A stretch of DNA of 64,000 nucleotides from CAINVV01 sp037140615 (GTDB lineage Bacteria; Bacteroidota; Bacteroidia; Bacteroidales; Prolixibacteraceae): the NCBI GenBank assembly GCA_037140615.1, contig JBAXED010000004.1, forward strand, positions 1-64,000. Reading direction: 5' to 3'. Positions 34,955-43,563 of this stretch are shown here, piece after piece (positions within the stretch are counted from its first letter, which is position 1; each line of letters starts with the position of its first letter). The notes beneath the pieces were generated by a model that made no database searches, was not told where the DNA came from, and was given only the letters and a program-made list of their open reading frames with translations. The position numbers were made by a program, and so were the translations under genes.

Positions 34955-35608
34955 TTATTTTTTATTTGTATTAATATATTCGATTATTTCTTTTTTTCTG
35001 GATTCAAAGTATTCCAACCCAGATGAGGTGGAGATGGCCCGGATATGGTTTTCAAACATCACCTCAAAGAGTTGTATGAAATTGACATCCATTATTTTGC
35101 ATATTTCCGCATTGTGAAGTTCAATAAAACTGTTGAGATAAATTGAGGCGACCAAATCGATGTTTATATCATCCCTGTAAAGTTTTTCTTCAATACCTTG
35201 TTGCATGTTGATTTTCATGCCTTCGAATATCTGGGTTCGCTTTTTCTCCATGTAGGATTCAAACGTATTGTGGTAATACTTCATCATCTCGAAACGAATC
35301 ATTGGATTGATTTGTTTCATCTCGTCGTGAACCAACTGACTGATTCTTAATAGTCTTTCTATTGCATTGATCGATTCGTTTTTGATTTTCTCACTCAATT
35401 GGAATACCCGGGATTCTTCTCCGAAAAATACTTTCTCTACTAGATCCTCCTTGTTCTTAACATAAGTATAGAGCGTCTTTTTTGAGATACCCAACCTTTG
35501 GCTAATCTCATCCATACTTAGGTTCTTTAATCCATATGCATAGAACAGTTTTTTGATAGGCCCTACCAACTCCTTAAACCGATCACTTTGTTCTTCTTGA
35601 TTATCCAT
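34955..35608 (-). CDS. TetR-family transcriptional regulator
   Basis: A 217-residue repressor-type protein, first gene of the efflux operon. The N-terminal helix-turn-helix is around residues 24-52 (MDEISQRLGISKKTLYTYVK). The rest is the helical ligand-binding and dimer domain, with no family-specific features visible. By position it probably represses its own operon in response to a pump substrate. Confidence 0.92.
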   Translation of the reverse strand: MDNQEEQSDRFKELVGPIKKLFYAYGLKNLSMDEISQRLGISKKTLYTYVKNKEDLVEKVFFGEESRVFQLSEKIKNESINAIERLLRISQLVHDEMKQINPMIRFEMMKYYHNTFESYMEKKRTQIFEGMKINMQQGIEEKLYRDDINIDLVASIYLNSFIELHNAEICKIMDVNFIQLFEVMFENHIRAISTSSGLEYFESRKKEIIEYINTNKK

Positions 35609-35762
35609 TTTTATTTAATTCTCATTTTCTTTGTAGGTGCAAATGTCGGAAACAATTTGGACACAAAACGTTTCCTTGTGTTAAATGTTTCTTAATTCAC
35701 ATTAAATTATTATGATGTAAATACAATTGCACTCTGCGTTTTTTTAAGATTTCTTAAACAAT

Positions 35763-35770
35763 TATATTTG
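35763..35770 (+). promoter_or_regulatory. Candidate -7 box for ruvX
   Basis: TATATTTG matches the Bacteroidota TAnnTTTG box. No TTG is seen at the right distance upstream. The box lies before ATG 35792 and overlaps the alternative TTG start at 35768, which argues for the ATG. Confidence 0.4.
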
Positions 35771-35791
35771 TTGAGAAAATGGAAAGCAGAT

Positions 35792-36208
35792 ATGGGAAGA
35801 ATCATGGCCATTGATTTCGGCAAGAAAAGGGTAGGAGTGGCAGTGACTGATTCTTTGCAATTAATTGCCACCCGTTTGGAGACCGTTGATTCAGATTTTA
35901 TCTGGAAGTTTTTGGACGATTATTTTTCGAGAGAAATTGTTGATTTAGTTTTAGTTGGATATCCGGTTCAATTAAATAATCAACCGTCGGAAGCCTTGAG
36001 ATACATTAATCCATTTGTTCAAAAGTTCAGACAGAAATATGAAAAGGAGATCAGACAGGTGGATGAAAGATTCAGTTCAAAAATTGCTTTCCAATCGATG
36101 ATTGATGCCGGATTGAGAAAATCTCAACGTAAGAACAAAGGAACAATTGATGGCGTAAGCGCTACTATTCTGTTACAATCATATCTTGAGCAAAAAAAGT
36201 ATTTATAA
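35792..36208 (+). CDS. ruvX: RuvX/YqgF-family putative Holliday junction resolvase
   Basis: A 138-residue RNase H-fold protein from ATG 35792 (MGRIMAIDFGKKRVGVA), where catalytic Asp8 begins the family pattern. Further conserved parts are VGYPVQLNNQPSE, QVDERFSSKIA with its Glu, and the late NKGTIDGVSATILLQ with its Asp. The family processes Holliday junctions and, in E. coli, pre-16S rRNA ends. It is three bases upstream of the deformylase gene, so the two are co-transcribed. A TTG at 35768 is in frame but adds a non-conserved tail. Confidence 0.9.
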   Translation: MGRIMAIDFGKKRVGVAVTDSLQLIATRLETVDSDFIWKFLDDYFSREIVDLVLVGYPVQLNNQPSEALRYINPFVQKFRQKYEKEIRQVDERFSSKIAFQSMIDAGLRKSQRKNKGTIDGVSATILLQSYLEQKKYL

Positions 36209-36211
36209 TTT

Positions 36212-36769
36212 ATGATATTGCCTATTATACTGTATGGTGATCCTGTTCTTAGAAAGGTAGCCGAAAACATAGATTTGAACTATAACGGTTTACAAGAACT
36301 GATAGTCAATATGTTCGAAACAATGTACAATGCCGAGGGAGTTGGCTTGGCTGCCCCTCAGATAGGATTATCTATTCGCTTGTTCGTCGTCGATTTAACT
36401 CCTTTGGCGAAGGACGAACCTAGCTTGATGGATTTTAAGAAGGCATTCATCAACGCCAAAATTTTAGAGAGAAGCGGGGAAGAGGAGTTGATGGAAGAGG
36501 GCTGCCTTAGTATTCCCGGCATACATGAAGAAATTTTCCGGAAAAATTACATTCATATTCAATATTTAAATACAGATGGCTTGTTATGCGATGAAATATA
36601 TACCGGATATACGGCCAGAGTTCTCCAGCATGAATATGATCATCTCGATGGCATTATGTTTACAGATCTATGCTCTCCCTTGAAAAGGCGCTTGTTAAAG
36701 CGGAAGTTATCAGATATATCAAAAGGAATTACATCGGCTACCTATCGGGTTAAAGTGCCAAAGATTTAA
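36212..36769 (+). CDS. def: Peptide deformylase
   Basis: A metalloenzyme that removes the N-formyl group from new proteins. The 185 residues contain all three motifs: GVGLAAPQIG (43-52), EEGCLSIPG with metal ligand C98, and QHEYDHLDG with ligands H140 and H144 and catalytic E141. The length is normal for the bacterial type. The RuvX-Def pairing is frequent in Bacteroidota. Confidence 0.96.
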   Translation: MILPIILYGDPVLRKVAENIDLNYNGLQELIVNMFETMYNAEGVGLAAPQIGLSIRLFVVDLTPLAKDEPSLMDFKKAFINAKILERSGEEELMEEGCLSIPGIHEEIFRKNYIHIQYLNTDGLLCDEIYTGYTARVLQHEYDHLDGIMFTDLCSPLKRRLLKRKLSDISKGITSATYRVKVPKI

Positions 36770-36857
36770 TTCAAACACCCATTTGTTTCAGCGTTCTTCA
36801 ATCCATTTTTCTTTTTCTCAATACAATGCCTTAACTTGATGTGGATACTTCATTCAC

Positions 36858-38963
36858 ATGCCTAACTCTTCTTTTCAGCTCACCAGTGCTCCCTTCATAA
36901 GACTTTTTATACCACTTTGTATTGGAGTCATCATGTATCAAATTTGTGATATTTCAAATTCGATACCTTTCATCGCACTCTTTTTTCTGGTCGTTCTCCT
37001 TCTTTTGATAGCCAAAAGCGTTTCTTTTTCTTCTCAATATTATTGGGGATTATTACTCTTATTGTGTATCCTTATTTTCTCGATTATCAGATCTATAGAT
37101 CAGAAAAGGATCTTTCCAGCACTTAGAAAACAAAGGTATTTTGTGGTACTCGACGAGTATCCTCAGGAAAAGGCAAAAACTTTTCAGGTTGTTTGCCAGC
37201 TGATAGATTCGGATTTGAAAATCCTGACCTACCTTCCCAAATCGCCTGCTGTCAAAAGTGCCCAGCCAGGTGATATTCTTTGCTTGACCGGATTCCCTGA
37301 ATTGATAGAAAATGATGGCAACCCATTTGAATTTGATTATCGAAAATACCTTAACAATAAAGGAATAGGTTATCGGATATTTTTAAAGGAGAGCCAATTT
37401 TTCTTTCTCGTTGGGCAGCATCAAATGAACATCAACCGACATGCATTGATCTTGCGCGAAAAGCTCATAGATATCTTATATAAGTCCGGAATGAAAAGGG
37501 AAAATGTTCCTTTGGTATCTTCCATCTCCTTCGGCGCAAGGGAAGATGTTGACAAAGAAACTGTTCGAAGTTTTACCAATACAGGAGTTATACATGTTCT
37601 GGCAGTTTCAGGAATGAACGTTGGACTCATTTTTGTCATACTTGATTTTCTACTCCGCTTCTTGAAAAGAGGTCGAATTGGGTTTTTATGTCACACATTG
37701 ATCATTTTGTTCTCAATATGGAGCTACGCATTAATTACCGGGATGTCAGCTTCCATTCTTAGGGCAGCTGTCATGCTTACTTTCGTTGTTGTCGGAAATG
37801 CGTTGCAGCAAAAGGCAAATATTTTTAATTCTTTGGCCGTTTCAGCTTTCTTTCTGGTTGCATGGGATCCTGTAATAATTTATGATGTTGGATTTCAGCT
37901 ATCATATGTGGCGGTATTGTCAATTGTTGTTATTCAACCCATATTATACAAACAGTTATATTTTAAATCCTGGATTGTGGATCAGACCTGGCTTATCCTT
38001 TCAGTAACTTGTTCTGCACAGGTTGGTACACTTCCTTTTACGCTTCATTATTTCCATCAATTTCCAGTTTATTTCTGGTTGGCAAATTTGATCGTAATAC
38101 CATTGGTCACACTGATACTTTACCTCTCTTTCTTGGTTTTGTTTCTCACCTTTATTTCTGGTTTTTTAACTTCTTTATCTGCTTTGGTGCTTGATTGGTC
38201 AGTTCGTTTGGTATTGTTGACTGTCAATCTTGTTGAAAAGTTACCCATGGCCGTACTTAAAGGGTTATATCCTTCTTCTGTGCAGTTAATGTTGGTCTTT
38301 TCAATATTCCTATTTTTTTACATGTTTTTCAAAACCAGGAAAATTCTTCATGTTAAAGTTATCTGTACGCTTGCAATAGTGCTCTTTATTACAACAGTCA
38401 TTTCGTCCTATTCAATGTCGACAAAGGCCGAAATAGTCTTTTTTAATGTGCCAGGCACAAGAGCGATGGCCCTTACACGAGGCCGAAAGACAATTGTGGT
38501 TTACGATAAGTGTGAGAATGGCGAGTCAAAACTTAATTATTATTTAAAACCTTACCTGGGTTCAAATGAGATCATTGAAACTGAATATTATAAATTCTCT
38601 GATTCTTTGAGAATTATGAATGCAAGTTTCAGTATTAGAGGGAATTATATACTATTTAATGGGGTGAAGTTATTCGTGAAACCTGATTCATCTGGTGTCT
38701 TTAATAATGAGGAGGTTGGTCCAAAGGCTGATGTGGTCTGGTTAAGTGATATAAAGCCCCTTCCACTTAAAGATAATATATTTCCTGAGGCAAGAATTAT
38801 CCTATATCGCTCTTCGAAAGAGGTCGAAAATGAGATTAATGCCAGTTACCCTCATATGTCCTTCAATATCAGGAAAGCCGTTCTCATGACCTTTGATTCA
38901 GAAGGAAGGGAAGGCAACGAAGGTTTCAAGTGTGGGTATTTTATAAAAAACACAGCTCAATAA
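36858..38963 (+). CDS. ComEC/Rec2-family DNA uptake membrane protein
   Basis: A 701-residue polytopic membrane protein. After N-terminal helices comes a DUF4131-like soluble domain (about 60-200). The Competence domain (about 215-490) has the signature FTNTGVIHVLAVSGMNVGL and many helices. ComEC forms the inner-membrane channel for single-stranded DNA in natural transformation. The last ~180 residues follow the place of the metallo-beta-lactamase domain but show no HxHxDH motif, so nuclease activity seems absent, as in other short Bacteroidota versions. It ends three bases from the convergent Sua5 gene. Confidence 0.87.
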   Translation: MPNSSFQLTSAPFIRLFIPLCIGVIMYQICDISNSIPFIALFFLVVLLLLIAKSVSFSSQYYWGLLLLLCILIFSIIRSIDQKRIFPALRKQRYFVVLDEYPQEKAKTFQVVCQLIDSDLKILTYLPKSPAVKSAQPGDILCLTGFPELIENDGNPFEFDYRKYLNNKGIGYRIFLKESQFFFLVGQHQMNINRHALILREKLIDILYKSGMKRENVPLVSSISFGAREDVDKETVRSFTNTGVIHVLAVSGMNVGLIFVILDFLLRFLKRGRIGFLCHTLIILFSIWSYALITGMSASILRAAVMLTFVVVGNALQQKANIFNSLAVSAFFLVAWDPVIIYDVGFQLSYVAVLSIVVIQPILYKQLYFKSWIVDQTWLILSVTCSAQVGTLPFTLHYFHQFPVYFWLANLIVIPLVTLILYLSFLVLFLTFISGFLTSLSALVLDWSVRLVLLTVNLVEKLPMAVLKGLYPSSVQLMLVFSIFLFFYMFFKTRKILHVKVICTLAIVLFITTVISSYSMSTKAEIVFFNVPGTRAMALTRGRKTIVVYDKCENGESKLNYYLKPYLGSNEIIETEYYKFSDSLRIMNASFSIRGNYILFNGVKLFVKPDSSGVFNNEEVGPKADVVWLSDIKPLPLKDNIFPEARIILYRSSKEVENEINASYPHMSFNIRKAVLMTFDSEGREGNEGFKCGYFIKNTAQ

Positions 38964-38966
38964 GTA

Positions 38967-39581
38967 CTATTCCAGAAGAATACCTTTTCCTTGCCTGATA
39001 ATTTCTGCTTCCCCTGTCGTGCAATCCACGATTGTTGAAGGACGGTTGTCACCAAAACCGCCGTCAATGACCAGATCTACGAGATGACCGTACTTTTCTT
39101 CAATGAGTTCAGGATCGGTAATGTATTCCAAAACCACATCATCGTGATGAACTGAAGTTGATAATACCGGATTGCCAAGCTCCTTTACAATGGTTCGTAT
39201 TATATTGTTTTCCGGAATTCGGATGCCAATGTTTTTCTTGGAGTTTTTAAAAAGTTTGGGAACATTTGAATTTGCCTGCAGCAAAAAAGTAAAAGGCCCC
39301 GGAAGGTTTTTTTTCAAAAGTTTAAAAATACCGTTTGGGAAAGGTTTACAATAGTTGGAAATCTGACTTAAATCATGAAGAATAAAGGAAAAGTCCGCCT
39401 TTTCAGGTCTGACATTTTTAATTCTTGCAACCCTTTCTACTGCTTTTGACTTGGTGATATCACAACCAATGCCATAAATTGTATCCGTGGGAAAGATAAT
39501 AACCGCTCCATCTTTGAGCATGTCTACGATTTTATCTATCTCCTTCTGGTTGGGATTGTCGTCATAAAGCTTGATAAGCAT
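38967..39581 (-). CDS. Sua5/YciO/YrdC-family threonylcarbamoyl-AMP synthase
   Basis: A 204-residue cytoplasmic protein of the YrdC fold. Members make threonylcarbamoyl-AMP from Thr, bicarbonate and ATP for t6A modification of tRNA position 37. The motif IIFPTDTIYGIGCD near 30-43, the Lys/Arg-containing IKNVRPEKADFS, LPGPFTFLL and STSVHHDD are visible. YciO-like paralogues share the fold without proven activity, so the exact role is less sure than the family. It is convergent with comEC. Confidence 0.88.
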   Translation of the reverse strand: MLIKLYDDNPNQKEIDKIVDMLKDGAVIIFPTDTIYGIGCDITKSKAVERVARIKNVRPEKADFSFILHDLSQISNYCKPFPNGIFKLLKKNLPGPFTFLLQANSNVPKLFKNSKKNIGIRIPENNIIRTIVKELGNPVLSTSVHHDDVVLEYITDPELIEEKYGHLVDLVIDGGFGDNRPSTIVDCTTGEAEIIRQGKGILLE

Positions 39582-39704
39582 TTGCCAGCATTTAAATTTT
39601 TTGTCTTTAAGCTAGTAAAATTAACTATTTTCGATTTACTTTCGTCGAATTAGGAACTTAAAGTGTCTTCTGTTAAGGGAAAATGAAACGATCATTGGGT
39701 GAAT

Positions 39705-40370
39705 ATGAAAATTGAGATTGTCGAAACGCTTGATGGATCGAACACTTTGTATCTCGAAGATATTGGCGAGCACTATCATTCTACTTTCGGTGCAATTCAG
39801 GAGTCGATGCATATTTTTATTCAGGAAGGTTTTAATCAAATCTTGTCTGCGGAAATCAACATACTTGAGATTGGGTTCGGAACAGGCCTGAATTGCTATC
39901 TGACTCTGCTTGCTAACCAAAAATGGAACCATCATGTTCGATATTATTCAATTGAGAAATATCCTTTGCAAGAATCAGTTTGGGCGAAATTGAATTATAC
40001 CGATCAATTTCCAGATAATGATCCAAGTTTTTTCACTCTTATTCACAAAGCTCCCTGGAACTGCCCAGCAGTAATCCAGAAAGGATTTATCCTTCAAAAA
40101 ATGGATATAGATCTTTTGGAAACAAATTATTCTACCCTTCCCCAGATCGACCTGGTATATTTCGATGCCTTCTCTCCTGAGAAACAACCTGAACTATGGG
40201 ATTTGTCTGTCTTTCAATCACTTTTTGCGATTATGCAGGAAAGCAGTATTTTGGTCACATATTGTGCAAAGGGTTCCATCAGACGAATGCTTCAATCCGT
40301 CGGATTTAGTGTTGAGAGAATTGCTGGTCCACCTGGGAAAAGAGAGATTTTAAGAGCCAGAAAAATATAG
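39705..40370 (+). CDS. mnmD: tRNA mnm5s2U34 methyltransferase MnmD
   Basis: A stand-alone methyltransferase (DUF752/MnmC1 type) of ~221 residues that completes the methylaminomethyl group on tRNA wobble uridine using SAM. The SAM-binding motif is NILEIGFGTGLNCYLTLL. LVYFDAFSPEKQPELWD and VTYCAKGSIRRML, then GPPGKREILRA, are characteristic of the family. I choose ATG 39705; a GTG at 39699 adds two residues. The oxidoreductase half of the fused E. coli MnmC is absent, as is normal in Bacteroidota. Confidence 0.92.
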   Translation: MKIEIVETLDGSNTLYLEDIGEHYHSTFGAIQESMHIFIQEGFNQILSAEINILEIGFGTGLNCYLTLLANQKWNHHVRYYSIEKYPLQESVWAKLNYTDQFPDNDPSFFTLIHKAPWNCPAVIQKGFILQKMDIDLLETNYSTLPQIDLVYFDAFSPEKQPELWDLSVFQSLFAIMQESSILVTYCAKGSIRRMLQSVGFSVERIAGPPGKREILRARKI

Positions 40371-40453
40371 TAGAAGTTAAACATTTGGTATTCTGGTGTT
40401 TGATTCTGGTTAATTTTTTTAATAATAGAGAAACACAAAGAATTGAAATTGCG

Positions 40454-41500
40454 ATGATAAAAAGGCCACGCCAACCGAGAATAACAACGATTTTGTCCAG
40501 ATCAATTGTGCTTATAGGTCTGTTTGTAGTAGTCTTTGCTTGTTATCACAGTAGCAAAGAGCTCAAAGTGTACAAAATGAATGGCGCTGCGCAAGGAACG
40601 TACTATGCTATCACATATTGTTCTGATAACAATGAAAATCTTCAGCCAGCCATGGATTCGCTTTTTAAGCAGTTTGATCGATCTGTTTCTGCCTATCTGC
40701 CCAACTCTATTCTTTCGAAGCTCAATAACAATGATACTTCAGTGGTTGCAGATGCTATCTACGAATCAATTTTCAATAAGTCAATGGAAGTGTCTGCTAA
40801 AACGGATGGAGCCTTTGATATAACTGTTGGTCCGCTCGTAAATGCATGGGGTTTTGGATTTTCGAAGAAGGCCAGTGTTGATCAGGCTTTGGTAGACTCA
40901 CTTCTACCTTTGGTCGGATATAGGAATGTGCATTTATCCAAGGGCAAGCTGGTCAAAACTGACCCGCGGATTCGAATCGATTTCGATGCTATCGCACAAG
41001 GATATACCTCAGACTGGCTGGCAAAATATTTAGAAGGGAGAGGAATTCAAAACTATTTGATTGATGTGGGAGGTGAAGTTTTAGGTCATGGATCCAAACC
41101 GGATGGGCAAAAATGGAGTGTAGCCATCGAGATGCCTGCTAAAAACATGAATGATGAAAGAAAGATTCAGGCAATTTTATCGCTTGTGAACCGGGCAATA
41201 TCAACTTCTGGGAGTTACAGGAAGTATTATGAAGAGAATGGCATTAGGTATTCGCACACAATAGATCCTTCCAACGGCTATCCGGTTAAGCACAATCTGC
41301 TAAGTGTTTCTGTAGTCGCCGATGATTGTATGACTGCTGATGCCTATGCAACTGCTTTCATGGTAATGGGCCTGGAAAAATCAAAGGATTTTCTTTCAAA
41401 AGAGCGGAAAATTGAGGCATATTTTATCAGTGATGACCAAAATGGAGGATTTTCCGTTTATTATACTCCAGGTTTTGACAAAATGCTGAAGAAAAATTAA
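40454..41500 (+). CDS. apbE: ApbE-type FAD:protein FMN transferase lipoprotein
   Basis: A 348-residue lipoprotein from ATG 40454, with Cys30 in FVVVFACYHS; the upstream TTG at 40385 would bury the signal. ApbE covalently attaches FMN to Thr residues of exported or membrane electron-transfer proteins such as Nqr/Rnf subunits. Typical motifs are GAFDITVGPLVNAWGFG, IDFDAIAQGYTSDWL, YLIDVGGEV, YSHTIDPSNGYPV and TADAYATAFMVMG. No flavinylation target is seen next to it. It is transcribed with no clear partner; mnmD lies 83 bases upstream. Confidence 0.93.
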   Translation: MIKRPRQPRITTILSRSIVLIGLFVVVFACYHSSKELKVYKMNGAAQGTYYAITYCSDNNENLQPAMDSLFKQFDRSVSAYLPNSILSKLNNNDTSVVADAIYESIFNKSMEVSAKTDGAFDITVGPLVNAWGFGFSKKASVDQALVDSLLPLVGYRNVHLSKGKLVKTDPRIRIDFDAIAQGYTSDWLAKYLEGRGIQNYLIDVGGEVLGHGSKPDGQKWSVAIEMPAKNMNDERKIQAILSLVNRAISTSGSYRKYYEENGIRYSHTIDPSNGYPVKHNLLSVSVVADDCMTADAYATAFMVMGLEKSKDFLSKERKIEAYFISDDQNGGFSVYYTPGFDKMLKKN

Positions 41501-41570
41501 AGACCCTATTGACAACTAGTTACATACAAATAAATTAAATAGCCACTATGTTTATCTATCGAAAAATAGT

Positions 41571-41578
41571 TATCTTCG
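41571..41578 (+). promoter_or_regulatory. Candidate -7 box for the FKBP gene
   Basis: TATCTTCG is a one-base variant of TAnnTTTG, located 43 bases before the start codon. No convincing upstream TTG was found, so confidence is low. Confidence 0.3.
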
Positions 41579-41620
41579 CAGCTTTTAGAACCATCATTCA
41601 ATTTTTTATAGAAAACAGTT

Positions 41621-42355
41621 ATGCAAATTAAAAATTTACTTCTAGCAGTAGTAGCCGGTTCAATTGTTCTGGCATCGTGCAACACTTCAAACACAAAAGT
41701 TAACCTCAAGACTCAGGCCGACTCTGCAGCTTATGCAATAGGTGTGGATTTGGGTAACAACATCAAGAAAAACCTACCCGAAGCACCGGGTGGCAAAGAA
41801 CTCAATTCTGAAATCATTCTGCAGGCTTTTTCTACTGTGATGAAGGGTGATTCTGGTCTTATTGCCTCTTCCAAAGCTGGCGCGATAACTCAGGCTTATT
41901 TTGTAAAGGCTCAGTCACAAGAAGGTGGCAAAAACAAAGAAGCAGGTCAGAAGTTTTTGGCTGACAATGGAAAACGTTCAGGAGTAACTACAACAGCATC
42001 AGGACTTCAGTATGAAGTTTTGAAAACAGGTACTGGACCAAAACCAACAGCAGAGAACACAGTTAAAGTACATTACCATGGAACAACCATTGACGGCAAG
42101 GTGTTTGACAGCTCTGTTGAGCGTGGTGAACCAGTCACATTCGGTTTGGGACAAGTCATTAAAGGTTGGACTGAAGCTTTGCAGTTGATGCCAGTAGGAT
42201 CAAAATGGAAAATCTACATTCCTTCTGAATTGGGTTATGGTGAACAAGCTGCCGGACCGAAAATTAAGCCAAATTCGACACTAATTTTCGAAGTAGAACT
42301 GATTAGCATTGAGCCAACACCTGCTGCTGCAGCTCCTGCACCAGCTACAAAATAA
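41621..42355 (+). CDS. FKBP-type peptidyl-prolyl isomerase lipoprotein
   Basis: A 244-residue lipoprotein with Cys20 in IVLASCNTS. Residues about 30-115 are an FKBP N-terminal dimerisation region. Residues about 125-230 are the FKBP catalytic domain with VKVHYHGTTIDGKVFDSS, VIKGWTEALQLMPVGSKW and YIPSELGYGEQ, and the last strand is STLIFEVELISI. It catalyses proline isomerisation and acts as a chaperone in the cell envelope, like FkpA. A short Ala/Pro tail follows. A terminator lies downstream. Confidence 0.94.
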   Translation: MQIKNLLLAVVAGSIVLASCNTSNTKVNLKTQADSAAYAIGVDLGNNIKKNLPEAPGGKELNSEIILQAFSTVMKGDSGLIASSKAGAITQAYFVKAQSQEGGKNKEAGQKFLADNGKRSGVTTTASGLQYEVLKTGTGPKPTAENTVKVHYHGTTIDGKVFDSSVERGEPVTFGLGQVIKGWTEALQLMPVGSKWKIYIPSELGYGEQAAGPKIKPNSTLIFEVELISIEPTPAAAAPAPATK

Positions 42356-42396
42356 ATGTTTTGATTTATTGTCAAAGAGGTATTAACCTCAAAAAC

Positions 42397-42435
42397 ATAA
42401 CCCGGAATGTATGAAATTCATCTTCCGGGTTTTGT
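42397..42435 (+). terminator. Terminator after the FKBP gene
   Basis: The stem AACCCGGAA (42399-42407) pairs with TTCCGGGTT (42423-42431) and is followed by a T-rich TTGTTT. Confidence 0.75.
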
Positions 42436-42453
42436 TTCTAAAATCACTAAAGA

Positions 42454-42828
42454 ATGAGCTTTAAAGTTAAAGGAAAAGTAGTGGACATACTTCCGTTACA
42501 GACTGGAAGCAGTGCAAGAGGAGAATGGAAAAAGCTGGACTTCGTTCTTGAGGTACCTGACGATCAATTCCCAAAGAAAATCTGTTTTACCCTGTTCAAT
42601 GACAAAACAGACATGATCAAAGAAAATGACAGAAATCGAGAAGTCGAAGTTAGTTTTAGTTTGGAAGGTCGGGAATACAACGGTAAATGGTACCATAACG
42701 TCAATGCTTTCAAAATCGACAGAATAGAGAAATCTTCTACCACTGGAGATCAACCTCCTCCACCGCCTTACAATGAAGATGATTTCCTTCCTGTAAAAGA
42801 AGGTGAGAATGACGATTTACCCTTTTGA
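42454..42828 (+). CDS. DUF3127 protein with SSB-like acidic tail
   Basis: A 124-residue cytoplasmic protein. Residues 1-~92 are the DUF3127 domain, a small beta-rich (OB-like by pattern) fold found in Bacteroidota. A proline-rich linker (about 101-106) is followed by an acidic tail ending NDDLPF. That ending is nearly the conserved DDDIPF-type tip by which single-stranded DNA-binding protein recruits repair and replication enzymes. A role in binding single-stranded nucleic acid is therefore plausible but inferred. It has its own terminator. Confidence 0.8.
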   Translation: MSFKVKGKVVDILPLQTGSSARGEWKKLDFVLEVPDDQFPKKICFTLFNDKTDMIKENDRNREVEVSFSLEGREYNGKWYHNVNAFKIDRIEKSSTTGDQPPPPPYNEDDFLPVKEGENDDLPF

Positions 42829-42874
42829 TTATCCATAGTGAAGTCACTTCACTTTGATTAGTTGATTGTCACAA

Positions 42875-42915
42875 CACAAAAGCCCACAAAGATTTGTTCT
42901 TTGCGGGCTTTTGTG
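42875..42915. terminator. Bidirectional terminator between DUF3127 and lrp genes
   Basis: A 17-bp stem with one mismatch (42875-42891 with 42899-42915) has a GCCC/GGGC core and A/T-rich flanks between convergent genes. Confidence 0.8.
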
Positions 42916-42978
42916 CTCTTGGGTAACATTCCAGAAATCAGGTTTCCTCAAATTTTCCGGAATCCTTTTTAAAAATAT

Positions 42979-43479
42979 CTATTTGATTGGAATCTGACGC
43001 TTGAAGTCTTGCTCAAGTGAAATAAAGGTCTCTGTTCGTGCAATCCCGTCAATTGCCTGAAGATCAGTGTCAATTATTTTCATCAAATGCTTATTTGTCT
43101 TCGTTTGAATTTTAATGAAAATGGCATATTGTCCGGTAGTATGGTGACATTCTACTACTTCAGGGATGTCCTTTAGTTGTTTCAATACTTTTTTGTCAAA
43201 ACTGGTCTTCTCCAAATAAATACCCATAAAAGCGGTGGTATTGTATCCCATCCTTGACGGACTAACGATAAACTCAGAACCTGTAACTACTCCCATTGAG
43301 ATCAGGCGTTGAACCCTTTGATGAATGGCTGCACCGGAAACTCCACATTCTCTTGCAACTTCAAGAAATGGAACTCTGGCATTGTTTGTGATAAGTTTTA
43401 GTATTTTTCGATCAAGATCATCAATCTGGACTGCTTGTTCTTTAAAATCTTCTTCTAATTCTAGGTTGTTTTTCTTCAC
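42979..43479 (-). CDS. Lrp/AsnC-family transcriptional regulator
   Basis: A 166-residue regulator. The N-terminal helix-turn-helix (about 18-75) has DDLDRKILKLITNNARVPF and VSGAAIHQRVQRLISMGVV. The C-terminal RAM/ligand domain is about 85-160. It is a close paralogue of the regulator at 50329 (same GVSGAAIHQRV / GISRAAVHQRV pattern and EKTSF/EKGSM positions). Such proteins usually sense amino acids. A good promoter lies just upstream at 43518-43547. It is convergent with the DUF3127 gene and has no evident target next to it. Confidence 0.92.
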   Translation of the reverse strand: MKKNNLELEEDFKEQAVQIDDLDRKILKLITNNARVPFLEVARECGVSGAAIHQRVQRLISMGVVTGSEFIVSPSRMGYNTTAFMGIYLEKTSFDKKVLKQLKDIPEVVECHHTTGQYAIFIKIQTKTNKHLMKIIDTDLQAIDGIARTETFISLEQDFKRQIPIK

Positions 43480-43517
43480 GATACTTTCAATTTGTTATTA
43501 GATTGACTACTTTTTAA

Positions 43518-43547
43518 CAAAACTATAAATTTTCATTCTTCCGGCAA
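43518..43547 (-). promoter_or_regulatory. Bacteroidota-type promoter of the lrp gene
   Basis: On the minus strand TTG (43547-43545) is 19 bases from TAGTTTTG (43525-43518), matching TTG-N19..21-TAnnTTTG. It lies about 40 bases before the start codon. Confidence 0.6.
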
Positions 43548-43563
43548 ATCTTTTCTGAAAAGA

